DNA from: Bacillus sp. SJS
GTDB taxonomy: Bacteria > Bacillota > Bacilli > Bacillales > Bacillaceae
Length of the DNA: 64,000 nt
Assembly: GCF_000732485.2 (NCBI RefSeq)
Contig: NZ_JAQV02000031.1
Location: 434,001-498,000, forward strand
Direction of reading: 5' to 3'
Below, one piece after another: positions 29,496-37,612 of the stretch; the first letter of the stretch is position 1; each line of letters begins with the position of its first letter. The notes beneath the pieces are model-generated. The model made no database searches, was not told the DNA's origin, and saw only the letters and a program-made list of their open reading frames with translations. A program made the translations under genes and the position numbers.

Positions 29496-30228
29496 AAATT
29501 GTCTGAAGCGGTTCTTGGTCCCCTTTGCTGTTTTTCCTTTTTACGGCTGCCGCAGCCAGAAAAATACTTGCTTCAAATAAAAATGCCATTGGAATCAGCA
29601 CAAATAACTGCGAGCTGAAATCAGGCGGAGTTATGACCGCCGACAAAATGGCCAAGACAAAGTAAACATATTTACGGTACTTTCTCATCATTCCTGGCGT
29701 GATCAGTCCAAGATTGGTTAAAAAGACGACGGCTGCCGGCAGTTCAAATAAAAAACCAAACGGCAAAACAATTTGAAAGAGAAAACCAAAATATTTTTCA
29801 GTTGTGAATAACGCGGTAAACAGACCATCCGACATATTTAAAAGAAAACCTAAGGCAGAAGGAAATACAACAAAGTATCCAAAACAAATACCTCCGGCAA
29901 ATAAGATTCCAATTGCCGGTACAAACGCATAGACAGCTTTTTTCTCTTCAGTCGTTAAGGCTGGTCCAACGAATGCCCAGAGCTGATGGGCTGCTACCGG
30001 AAATACAGCAGCTATTGCCATTATGTTCGCCATACTAAAGTAAACCCACATAATTTCAGAAGGACCCAGTACAGTCAGCTTAATGTCCGTATCGATTAAA
30101 AACCAGCGATACAAATCATCTGCAAGAAAGAATCCGATTCCTAAAAAAACGGCATAAGCAATGCCTGTCAGGAGGAGCCTTTTTCTCAGTTCCTCCAAAT
30201 GCCTTTGCCAGAAGGTCATTTGAGACAT
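29494..30228 (-). CDS. tatC: twin-arginine translocase subunit TatC
   Basis: A 244-residue, six-helix membrane protein that recognises twin-arginine signal peptides. The N-terminal HLEELRKRLL is the conserved TatC signature. Later come FPVAAHQLWAFVGPALTTEEKK (the F-P/E-K loop) and the C-terminal ILSAVITPPDFSSQL. It follows tatA by 60 nt and ends a phoD-tatA-tatC cluster, the arrangement known for TatAd-TatCd of B. subtilis, which exports PhoD under phosphate limitation. The ribosome site is GGAGGGAGGG. Confidence 0.96.
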   Translation of the reverse strand: MSQMTFWQRHLEELRKRLLLTGIAYAVFLGIGFFLADDLYRWFLIDTDIKLTVLGPSEIMWVYFSMANIMAIAAVFPVAAHQLWAFVGPALTTEEKKAVYAFVPAIGILFAGGICFGYFVVFPSALGFLLNMSDGLFTALFTTEKYFGFLFQIVLPFGFLFELPAAVVFLTNLGLITPGMMRKYRKYVYFVLAILSAVITPPDFSSQLFVLIPMAFLFEASIFLAAAAVKRKNSKGDQEPLQTI

Positions 30229-30288
30229 GGTGTTTTCCCTCCCTCCATAGGATGAGGCAATCCAATCAGACCTCCCCCTGATTACTCA

Positions 30289-30474
30289 TTAACTTTTTAT
30301 TTCATCACTCTTTTTAGAATCTTCATCTCTAATTGCTTCTCTCGTTCCATTCTTAAATTCCTTGAGTGCAGAACCAAAGGATCTTCCAATCTCAGGAAGT
30401 TTGGAAGGACCAAAAACAATCAGAGCAATAACCAATATTAAAATAAGACCTGGAACTCCAATATTTTGAATCAT
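30289..30474 (-). CDS. tatA: twin-arginine translocase subunit TatA
   Basis: A 61-residue pore-forming Tat subunit: an N-terminal transmembrane helix ([20 protein letters not shown]), the hinge [20 protein letters not shown], an amphipathic helix and a charged tail. It sits 14 nt after phoD and matches TatAd in length and position. It assembles with TatC for folded-protein export. Confidence 0.96.
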   Translation of the reverse strand: MIQNIGVPGLILILVIALIVFGPSKLPEIGRSFGSALKEFKNGTREAIRDEDSKKSDEIKS

Positions 30475-30488
30475 TTTGAATTTCCTCC

Positions 30489-32375
30489 CTAGAATAGACT
30501 ATTATTTTCATGAATTACGAGTTCTGCCTTTCCATTTGGCACTTCACATTGCCAGAGCAATTCCTTCTTAGATGTTTCTTTTTCAATATTGTCTACCTTG
30601 TAAGCTGTCCACATTGATTTTTCTTTTGTTACTTCCAAAACGGCATATCCGTGGGCTGTGCTGTCAAAAAGTTTAATCCATGGATTTTCAATTTTGACGA
30701 TGTTTTGGAGTTCCTTGAATAACACTTCTGCTGTTATTGTGCTGAGATCGGTCAGCTTTGTTCTTAAAAGGCTGATTAGCTCGCTAATGGCGTTCGCAGG
30801 CATAGGACTTGATGGATCCGGGATTTTATTCAGGATATTTCGGATCGACTCCCTCAGGTTGCTGGACGTCACTGAGCCTACCATTAGTTCAACCCCTATC
30901 TGTTTCTCATCCTTAAACAGACCGTAGTTGTCTCTCATTACTGATGCTTCAAATGTATGGAAGTCTCCCGTTAGGGCAATTAAATTGGAGATTCTGTTAT
31001 CCGTAATGGTTTTGGCAATGACATCACGTTCATACGTATATCCATCCCACGCATCCAGATTAGCGAGTTTCCCAAGGATCTTTAACTGGGTAAGCTGCAC
31101 TTCGTTTCCCCACAGCTTCCATTGCTGATTTGAAGTTTTCAGTTCATTTAAAAACCAGTCCAGCTGCGAAGCTCCAAGCATCGTTCTTTCAGAGCTGGAT
31201 ACATTTTCACAGCCTCTGGTTAAATAACGGTCCAGCGTTTCCTCTCCGCAAGGATGAGAACTTCTGTATAACCGCTGATCGGTCATTATAATTTTTGCCA
31301 GGTTTCCATAGGTAAACGAACGATAGATGCGGATGGACTCTTCAAAATTCTTTTCAGGATTAAACGGAACTCGAGCCGGCATATATTCATACCATGCCTG
31401 ATTGGCTACCAGTCTCCGCTCCGGGTTTGAATTGGGATCATCGTCCGGTGCGACGGCGGGATAGTAAGTATCGTTTGCAAATTCATGGTCATCCCATGTT
31501 GCAATCATCGCATGCCGGCTGTGCAGTTTTTGAAGATTTGGATCCGTACGATATTTTTTATATAGCGTTCTGTAATCCTCCAGTGAGGATGCTTTAGGCT
31601 GACCGCTTGGCAAATCGATTTTTCTCGATGCCAGATTTCCCTGATATGCGGCATCTCCAACAGATTCATATATATAATCGCCAACATGGAGGAAAAATGC
31701 CAGGTCTTCATCTGCCAAATGCCCAAGGGCAGTAAAATGACCGTTTGTATAATCCTGGCAGGAAACATAGCCTAATTTTACACGCTGGATATCCGCCTGA
31801 TTTTTTGGCAGTGTTTGAAAACGTCCTGTCTGGCTGACGTAGCCGTTCTTCGTAATAAAGCGGTAGTAGTAGATTTCAGAAGACTCTAGAAATCCGTCTA
31901 AGTCCACCCTCACGACTTGATCGTGTTCCTTCCAAATCGGTGAAAACCCTCTCGCATCCAAATTAGAAAAATCCTCTTGGCGGCTTACTTCAAACATGAC
32001 AAAATTTCCTGCTTCAATAGCGGCGGAGAGATTTTCATTGCCTGCATTCTCTTTTTCCAGCCAATAAATTACATTCTCGCCAATTTGATTGTCTGTATAG
32101 CCCGTTTCTTTAACCGGGTCCACTCGGGTCCATATCATCGCCCCGGATTCAGTAGGATCACCAGATAATACAGCCTGTGGAAAACCTTCTCCAGCTTGAT
32201 AAACAGGGACATATGGCGATGTTTCCGCTGCATGGGCTCTGGAAAGGATTCCAGTTAACCGGCCGGCACCTGATGCCTCTACTGCCACTACGGCTGAACC
32301 AGCTAAAAAGTATTTTAGAAATTTTCTTCTGTCCTGATCATAATCTCCATTAGAATCTTCAAACTTGTCCCGCAT
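30489..32375 (-). CDS. phoD: alkaline phosphatase D, Tat-exported
   Basis: A 628-residue secreted phosphodiesterase/alkaline phosphatase. The signal peptide has the twin-arginine motif [12 protein letters not shown] near residue 20, followed by an Ala cleavage region. PhoD-family metal motifs are visible: [26 protein letters not shown], and [11 protein letters not shown]. It needs Fe/Ca in characterised members and scavenges phosphate from teichoic acid and nucleic acid. I prefer the second ATG of an ATGATG pair, 7 nt after AGGAGG. It is the first gene of the phoD-tatA-tatC unit and has a possible PHO box upstream. Confidence 0.95.
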   Translation of the reverse strand: MRDKFEDSNGDYDQDRRKFLKYFLAGSAVVAVEASGAGRLTGILSRAHAAETSPYVPVYQAGEGFPQAVLSGDPTESGAMIWTRVDPVKETGYTDNQIGENVIYWLEKENAGNENLSAAIEAGNFVMFEVSRQEDFSNLDARGFSPIWKEHDQVVRVDLDGFLESSEIYYYRFITKNGYVSQTGRFQTLPKNQADIQRVKLGYVSCQDYTNGHFTALGHLADEDLAFFLHVGDYIYESVGDAAYQGNLASRKIDLPSGQPKASSLEDYRTLYKKYRTDPNLQKLHSRHAMIATWDDHEFANDTYYPAVAPDDDPNSNPERRLVANQAWYEYMPARVPFNPEKNFEESIRIYRSFTYGNLAKIIMTDQRLYRSSHPCGEETLDRYLTRGCENVSSSERTMLGASQLDWFLNELKTSNQQWKLWGNEVQLTQLKILGKLANLDAWDGYTYERDVIAKTITDNRISNLIALTGDFHTFEASVMRDNYGLFKDEKQIGVELMVGSVTSSNLRESIRNILNKIPDPSSPMPANAISELISLLRTKLTDLSTITAEVLFKELQNIVKIENPWIKLFDSTAHGYAVLEVTKEKSMWTAYKVDNIEKETSKKELLWQCEVPNGKAELVIHENNSLF

Positions 32376-32470
32376 CATCGTGCCTCCTATAGCATTTTTC
32401 AATACTTCTTTATTCTGGATAGGAATCATGAAGGAGGCTTTACAAATAAATAACAAGCCTTTTAAAAGCT

Positions 32471-32498
32471 TGTTAAGGAAGGTAAATTTTTTGGTAAA
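32471..32498 (-). promoter_or_regulatory. candidate PHO box upstream of phoD
   Basis: On the coding strand TTTACC, TTTACC and TTAACA occur at 12- and 10-nt spacing, about 100 nt before the phoD start. This resembles the repeated TTAACA-like PhoP sites of Bacillus. Spacing is not the ideal 11 nt, so it is tentative. Confidence 0.4.
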
Positions 32499-32512
32499 TA
32501 ATTGAACAAGAG

Positions 32513-32544
32513 TAAAATAAAAACGGACAGCATCAGCTGTCCGT
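32513..32544 (-). terminator. terminator of the YtxH-type gene
   Basis: ACGGACAGC and GCTGTCCGT pair around a 4-nt loop; the minus strand continues into TTTTTATTTT. Confidence 0.85.
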
Positions 32545-32560
32545 TCTATGTAAGCATGAA

Positions 32561-33097
32561 TTATAATTTAGCCGAATCCTCTGCTTTTACAGATTGGCTC
32601 GGAATGGATGAATCGAAATTGACCGTGCTTGCAGAAGATGTACGGGTGTCATGTTCAGCAGTTATCGGATCTGTCAGCCCGGATCCGGCATCGGCTACTT
32701 TTGCTCCAACGTCCTTCATATCTCCTGCTGCTTCCTTAACATTGTTAAGAGCTTCCTGTGAGGTTGATGCGACTTCTGTTATTTTTTTAAACACACCGTT
32801 GTTCAAGCTTTCGTAAATATTTTGTGCATCACGGATAGCGGATTCCAGTGTGTTTCTTGCATTGTTAAATTGAGAAACAAATTGCTCTTTAACTTCGCCT
32901 GGATTGTCCTTGACATTTTGGACAATGCCAACTGTCGAATCTTTAATTCCGGCAGCACCTTTCGTTACCTTGCTTCGAGTTGTAGAATCCAGCATTGAAA
33001 CAGCTCCACCTATAATAGCACCTAAAATCATTCCTCTGACTAGCTTGCTGTTCTTATCCTTTTGTCTTTTGCTATCCTGAATCGTAACTTGTGTCAT
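32561..33097 (-). CDS. YtxH-domain general-stress-type protein
   Basis: A 178-residue protein. Near residue 20 is the YtxH-like hydrophobic glycine segment LVRGMILGAIIGGAVSMLDS, typical of GvpP/YtxH proteins, probably membrane-associated. The rest is charged and helical (VKDNPGEVKEQFVSQF, ITEVASTSQEALNNVKEAAG), like apolipoprotein or LEA-type stress proteins, with a Ser/Thr-rich tail. Such genes are often controlled by sigma-B in Bacillus; I did not identify a sigma-B promoter. Function is not known beyond stress association. Confidence 0.75.
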   Translation of the reverse strand: MTQVTIQDSKRQKDKNSKLVRGMILGAIIGGAVSMLDSTTRSKVTKGAAGIKDSTVGIVQNVKDNPGEVKEQFVSQFNNARNTLESAIRDAQNIYESLNNGVFKKITEVASTSQEALNNVKEAAGDMKDVGAKVADAGSGLTDPITAEHDTRTSSASTVNFDSSIPSQSVKAEDSAKL

Positions 33098-33224
33098 TGC
33101 TTGAACTCCTCCTCTTAATCAATTTGTGTATTTTATACCCCTGGCCGCTAAACGATAAACAAGTAAAATTACTACATTTTATAAAAAGACGCAATAAAGT
33201 CTGGCCTAAGGTACCAGATGCCTG

Positions 33225-34652
33225 TCACCGGAGTCCAAGAGATACGTATTTCACTTCTAAATACTCTTCAATCCCTTGCCTGCCGCCCTCTCGGCCAAGA
33301 CCGCTCTCCTTCATGCCTCCAAAGGGAGCCTGCGCAGTTGATGGAAGTCCATCGTTTAAGCCTACGATGCCGTATTGAAGAGCTTCTACGATCCGGATGC
33401 CCCTGGATATATTCTCGGTAAATACATAGGCAGCTAAACCGAAGGAAGAATTGTTTGCTCTCCTGATTGCTTCCTCCATATTCTTTACCCGGGTAACAGG
33501 TGCGACCGGACCAAACGTTTCTTCGTTCATGCAGAGCATTTCATCTGTAGCATCACTAATAATAACCGGCTCCATAAAATACCCTTTTAAATCTGGCAGG
33601 CTTTGAGGACTTTTTATTAGAGTTCCGCCTTTATTTTCAGCGTCATGCAGATGCTCTTTTACTTTATTAACTCCATCATCATCAATAAGAGGACCGATTG
33701 CAATCTCTTCATCCAGTCCGTTCCCAACCTTTAGGCTGAACACAGCCTGCTTAAACTTTTCCATAAACTCATCATAAACAGCCTCATGGACATAAGCCCG
33801 GTTGGTACAAATGCACGTTTGGCCTGAGTTGCGGAATTTTGAGGCAGCCATAGCCTGAGCAGCGCTATCGAGATCCGCATCATCCATTACAATGAACGGC
33901 GCATGTCCGCCAAGCTCAAGCGAGATTTTTTTCATCGTATCAGCTGAGCCTTTCATGAGCGTTTTCCCTACTTCGGTAGACCCGGTAAACGACAATTTTT
34001 TGACTCTTTCATCTGCCATCCAGGCTTCGGAAATTTCTTTAGATGAACCGGTGATAACATTTAAAACTCCTTTTGGGATTCCTGCTTCTTCTGCTAATTC
34101 AGCCAGTCTTAACGCTGTAAGCGGAGTAGAGGAAGCTGGCTTGACAACAGCTGTACAGCCTGCCGCCAGTGCTGGACCCACCTTTCTTGTAATCATTGCA
34201 GCCGGGAAATTCCACGGCGTGATTGCTGCAATGACCCCAACAGGCTGTTTGATAACAAATAAACGTTTATTAGCAGCAGACGCCGGAATGGTTTCTCCGT
34301 AAATTCGTTTTCCTTCCTCTGCATACCACTTTACAAAACTATTGGCATAGCCCACTTCTCCTATTGCTTCTTTAAGAGGTTTTCCTTGCTCCTTCGTCAT
34401 GATTTCACCAATCTCATTCTGATGCTCTTTAATTAATGCGTGCCACTTTTCCAGGTATTCTGCCCTTTCATAGGCAGTTAGCGAAGACCATTCTGTAAGA
34501 GCATGATATGCTGCATCAACTGCCGCTTTTGCTTCCTTTTCGCCGCCTTTTGGTACAGATGCAATGATGTCTTTAGTTGCAGGATTTTCAACTTTTATCG
34601 TTTCCTCTGTATAAATCCACTCGCCATTTATGTATACCGGCCACTTTTTCAA
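33225..34652 (-). CDS. NAD(P)-dependent succinate-semialdehyde dehydrogenase-like enzyme
   Basis: A 475-residue aldehyde dehydrogenase. Cofactor-binding region: ITPWNFPAAM and SFTGSTEVGKTLM. The catalytic Glu is in LELGGHAPF and the catalytic Cys in NSGQTCICTNR (about residue 285). The C-terminal FGGMKESGLGREGG is typical of the GabD/SSADH group. It oxidises succinate semialdehyde or a related aldehyde to the acid. The best start is TTG, 6 nt after GGGAGGG; an in-frame ATG five codons upstream overlaps that ribosome site. No gabT or gabR lies nearby, so the substrate is uncertain. Confidence 0.9.
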   Translation of the reverse strand: MKKWPVYINGEWIYTEETIKVENPATKDIIASVPKGGEKEAKAAVDAAYHALTEWSSLTAYERAEYLEKWHALIKEHQNEIGEIMTKEQGKPLKEAIGEVGYANSFVKWYAEEGKRIYGETIPASAANKRLFVIKQPVGVIAAITPWNFPAAMITRKVGPALAAGCTAVVKPASSTPLTALRLAELAEEAGIPKGVLNVITGSSKEISEAWMADERVKKLSFTGSTEVGKTLMKGSADTMKKISLELGGHAPFIVMDDADLDSAAQAMAASKFRNSGQTCICTNRAYVHEAVYDEFMEKFKQAVFSLKVGNGLDEEIAIGPLIDDDGVNKVKEHLHDAENKGGTLIKSPQSLPDLKGYFMEPVIISDATDEMLCMNEETFGPVAPVTRVKNMEEAIRRANNSSFGLAAYVFTENISRGIRIVEALQYGIVGLNDGLPSTAQAPFGGMKESGLGREGGRQGIEEYLEVKYVSLGLR

Positions 34653-34755
34653 ATGAAACCCTCCCATGTATAATTGGACTTTCTATCTTTCTTCCACTAA
34701 CCTGTATAATATTAAACATACATGCTGGTTATGACAAAGGAGGTGGCAAATCATA

Positions 34756-34926
34756 ATGAAGCAATTTAAACTATGGAAAGCAGCTGGTGCTGTTGGCTTG
34801 ATGGGGTTTCTTGCATGGAATGAATTTAGGAGATTCAAAAAAGAGCTGGGAAAATCCAGCTTATCTGAAAGAAATGCAAAGGTAAATATGAAGGATGAAG
34901 AAACCAATCCAAATCAAGATCGCTGA
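34756..34926 (+). CDS. small protein with an N-terminal membrane segment
   Basis: A 56-residue ORF with AAGGAGGTG 9 nt before its ATG, the best ribosome site in this region. It starts MKQFKLWKAAGAVGLMGFLA (a short transmembrane segment) and continues with a charged FRRFKKELGKSS tail. It is oriented away from the aldehyde dehydrogenase gene. Family not recognised. Confidence 0.6.
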   Translation: MKQFKLWKAAGAVGLMGFLAWNEFRRFKKELGKSSLSERNAKVNMKDEETNPNQDR

Positions 34927-34970
34927 GGACCAATTATTAAATGATTACTCCATTTTCAGGAGAAAAGGCA

Positions 34971-35282
34971 TTATATTTGAGAGATTTGTTCTGCTGAATG
35001 CTGATCAGCATTGTTTAGCTGGGCTGGTGTCAATTGGGTGATTTCTGCAAGCTTGGCCATGGTTTCAATTAACCTTTCCATTTGCAGTTTTATAGAGGCG
35101 GCGTGGTAGGAAATATCCAGCTGTTCGATGTTAGGATAATGGGAAGATGCTTTATAATAGGAATGATCGAAGCCCTTTTGTACTTCCTGCAGCTCACGCT
35201 CTCTTTCTTTCAGGCGGCTGCTTAATGAGAGCAATTCATTCACATTGATGCTAATTTCGAAAGGTAGGTTTGACGTGTTCAT
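34971..35282 (-). CDS. small helical protein, second gene of the WXG100-like pair
   Basis: A 103-residue soluble protein made of two long helices (VNELLSLSSRLKERERELQE and IKLQMERLIETMAKLAEIT) joined by a turn. It resembles the helical hairpin partners found with type VII secretion substrates, though it has no W-x-G. Its ATG overlaps the stop of the upstream WXG-like gene, so the two proteins probably pair. No type VII machinery gene is in the window. Function is inference. Confidence 0.6.
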   Translation of the reverse strand: MNTSNLPFEISINVNELLSLSSRLKERERELQEVQKGFDHSYYKASSHYPNIEQLDISYHAASIKLQMERLIETMAKLAEITQLTPAQLNNADQHSAEQISQI

Positions 35283-35623
35283 TGAAGTGATTCTCTCGCT
35301 TTCTCTTCTAGTTGGGCGGCAAGCTCGGCTAAACGGACTTCCTCATGCTGGAGTCCGGTGATCATTTGATTCATATGGTCGTATATTGTCGTAAATGCAT
35401 CTGATGCTTCCTCCATGACCCGATTAAAACTTTCAGCGCTCTTCCCTTTCCAGTCATGGGCAGCCTCGGATACATGGTTCGTCGTCTGGTGAATGATACC
35501 AGTGAACTGGTCCATAATCTGAACTAATTCTCCCCTGAGCTGCTGCACCGCGTAGCAATCACCCTCTGTATTCATGACACTCCGCATTAGCTGATTGAAG
35601 CGATCCATCTCACTCACTGCCAT
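35279..35623 (-). CDS. WXG100-like protein
   Basis: A 114-residue helical-hairpin protein. The turn HDWKGKSAESFNRVM has the W-x-G motif about halfway along, with flanking helices of the WXG100 superfamily (ESAT-6-like). Such proteins are small type VII (Ess/Yuk) substrates or chaperones of LXG toxins. The start is uncertain: ATG at the given end, or GTG two codons later, which is better spaced from AAGGTG. The companion gene overlaps it. No LXG toxin or yuk gene is nearby, so this is an orphan pair. Confidence 0.65.
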   Translation of the reverse strand: MAVSEMDRFNQLMRSVMNTEGDCYAVQQLRGELVQIMDQFTGIIHQTTNHVSEAAHDWKGKSAESFNRVMEEASDAFTTIYDHMNQMITGLQHEEVRLAELAAQLEEKARESLQ

Positions 35624-35909
35624 TCACCTTCCATCTTCTTCTTTCTTCAAGTATAGGAGAAATTTTCAAGTTTGCACAACGGAAATTTGGATTATTATCT
35701 TTGATTACGTTAGAGAAGTTTTTGTCGAATGACGTCGAATTTATAGGTCTGCATTTCAATTACTGTGTATCTTACCTTATATTTATTAAGAGACCTATGT
35801 CCTATTTTGTATTTCCAAGCAAATTCAGGAGGGATCTCACAGGCTTGAATGTAAAACCACGGACTGATTATCATGTCTTTAATCCTACTATTTTTCCATA
35901 TAAAGGAAT

Positions 35910-36311
35910 TTATGTTTTGATTTCTTGAAAGCGAATTTGATCCTTTTTAGGAGTAATCGGCAGGTCTCTGACCAAAAAATCACCGTAAGACCGGGGAATT
36001 TCTGCATACATGATGACACGGTTTCCTTTTACGAAAACAATGATATTCATGTCTTCTCTTTGTTCCAGATTGCTTTCATTCTTGAATGGCATTCCAAGTT
36101 CTTTTTCTATTTCATCTTCTGTTGTATAAGGTCCAAATATATAGGCCTTTTCCCATGAAAAATCAGCTGCATGACTCAGCCTAAACTCTGATTTATGCAG
36201 ATTCATCTCTGATCGTATGTCCTTTTTCAAAGATTGACTTTCTTTTACATTTTGGCTGCAGCCGGACACCGCTATGAAAAATAGAATTAGTAACGCTGTG
36301 ACCCATTTCAT
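35910..36311 (-). CDS. putative lipoprotein
   Basis: A 133-residue protein with an N-terminal hydrophobic segment ending in the lipobox VSGC (Cys about residue 18). The mature part contains DFSWEKAYIFGPYTTEDEIE, a pattern seen in small Firmicute lipoproteins of unknown function, then beta-rich VFVKGNRVIMYAEIPRSYG. It is monocistronic. The 286-nt gap downstream (35624-35909) holds only a weak plus-strand ORF without a ribosome site. Confidence 0.75.
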   Translation of the reverse strand: MKWVTALLILFFIAVSGCSQNVKESQSLKKDIRSEMNLHKSEFRLSHAADFSWEKAYIFGPYTTEDEIEKELGMPFKNESNLEQREDMNIIVFVKGNRVIMYAEIPRSYGDFLVRDLPITPKKDQIRFQEIKT

Positions 36312-36455
36312 ATTAGATTCATTCCCCTCCCCTGCAGTCTAAACCCTATCGTACTATGATCTAGACGATTTTTCATTGGGGCGAAAGGGGGGAATTAATT
36401 TATGAGGCCTTAAGAGTTTTTTGTACGCCTCTCCCTAGAGAGTGCGGGATATCTT

Positions 36456-36659
36456 TTAGAACGGCTTATAGCATTTTCGGCAAATCTGCTCATGAAACTG
36501 GCGTTTATTTTTCGTACCGCAGCTGGTGCAGAAGATGACAAAAGAGTCAAAAGAACCAGTAAAGGCTAATCTCTCTCCCCGCTTCAATGCTTTAATACTA
36601 AATAGAATATCACCAGCAAGCATCAGTCCTGACAAGAATATCAATAAGGCTATCAACAT
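36456..36659 (-). CDS. small membrane protein with a zinc ribbon
   Basis: A 67-residue protein: one N-terminal transmembrane helix (MLIALLIFLSGLMLAGDILF), then a C-terminal zinc ribbon with CTSCG and CRKCY (two CxxC knuckles 16 residues apart). The start is the ATG after TGGGAGGG; a longer frame upstream includes the ribosome site. The function is unknown. Confidence 0.7.
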   Translation of the reverse strand: MLIALLIFLSGLMLAGDILFSIKALKRGERLAFTGSFDSFVIFCTSCGTKNKRQFHEQICRKCYKPF

Positions 36660-36900
36660 AAGAGAACCCTCCCAAATGCAATTCACAAATCCATTTACCT
36701 TCTATATTTTACCATAAAATAAAGATGAACGAGCTATGAAAATAGCGTCTCTCATTCATTTATTTCTTTGCCAGCAAGTATCTGGAAAAGAAATTTCACG
36801 TAAACGATCATGCTCTTTCTGCAAACTTCCCCACCTACCGTTTAGACATTTCAGGTCGTCTGCGAATATACTGCAAGAGGCTCAAAAAGAAGGTGATAAC

Positions 36901-37518
36901 ATGGCAGCATATGAAGTGATTTTAGAAATAACAGGTGCCTGGATCCAAACGGCCGGGACAGCCATTGCAGCAATTGGGGAAACACTTGTGGCAGGGGAGG
37001 AGCCGGGATATAGCACAGGGGAAAAATTAGTCGTAATAGGAAACGGTGTCGAAGCTGCAGGCAATGCGCTTCAAGCAATAGCCCTGTCTTCCGATCTAAA
37101 CCGCACGATGTCAAGCTTAGGTGCGTGGCTGCAGGCGGCTGGAAATACTGCAAATGCGGCAGCTGGAATCATTATTTTAAATGGAGATGAAAAGGCTGGA
37201 TTGAAGCTTGATATTTTAGGCGATTCTGTCCAATCAGCCGGAGCTGCAATCGAAGCAAATTTTGTTGATGGAAGTCTTCCATTTGCTGGTTCGATTGTTA
37301 TTGGTGAATATCTTATTTCCATTGGAGCAGCCCTTGAGGCCATAGGAGCTTATTATCTTCTAAAGGGAAAAAAGGTAAGCGGCGATGCATTCCAAGCATT
37401 CGCAAGCTATCTTGAATTTGCAGGTGCAGGAACTGTTGCTGCAGCGTTAACAAAAGGATTCGTATGGACGCAAAGGGACTATGGAGATGAAATTCTATAT
37501 CGTTATCCCCCTACCTGA
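36901..37518 (+). CDS. repetitive Ala/Gly-rich protein, DUF6944-like
   Basis: A 205-residue protein starting MAAYEVILEITGAW after AAGGTGAT. It is built of repeating amphipathic segments: GAWIQTAGTAIAAIGETLV, GNGVEAAGNALQAIA, GAWLQAAGNTANAAAG, GDSVQSAGAAIEAN and LISIGAALEAIGAYYLLKG. These look like four or five copies of a 20-35-residue helix unit, suggesting internal duplication. The name DUF6944 is from memory of Bacillus annotations and is tentative. It may be surface- or membrane-associated; no signal peptide is seen. Confidence 0.65.
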   Translation: MAAYEVILEITGAWIQTAGTAIAAIGETLVAGEEPGYSTGEKLVVIGNGVEAAGNALQAIALSSDLNRTMSSLGAWLQAAGNTANAAAGIIILNGDEKAGLKLDILGDSVQSAGAAIEANFVDGSLPFAGSIVIGEYLISIGAALEAIGAYYLLKGKKVSGDAFQAFASYLEFAGAGTVAAALTKGFVWTQRDYGDEILYRYPPT

Positions 37519-37612
37519 CATTCAAGGAATCAGAATTTTTCATTATCTACCAGATCTTTCTTGATTTAAAAAATGCTGCTAAAATAGGACCTGACTAGGA
37601 AAGGGGTTCTAT

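Noticed and set aside
34683-34907. 74-codon minus-strand ORF
   Set aside because: It lies antisense to a small ORF with an excellent ribosome site and has none itself.
35701-35928. 75-codon plus-strand ORF
   Set aside because: No ribosome site, AT-rich composition and odd residue make-up; it overlaps the end of the lipoprotein gene on the other strand.
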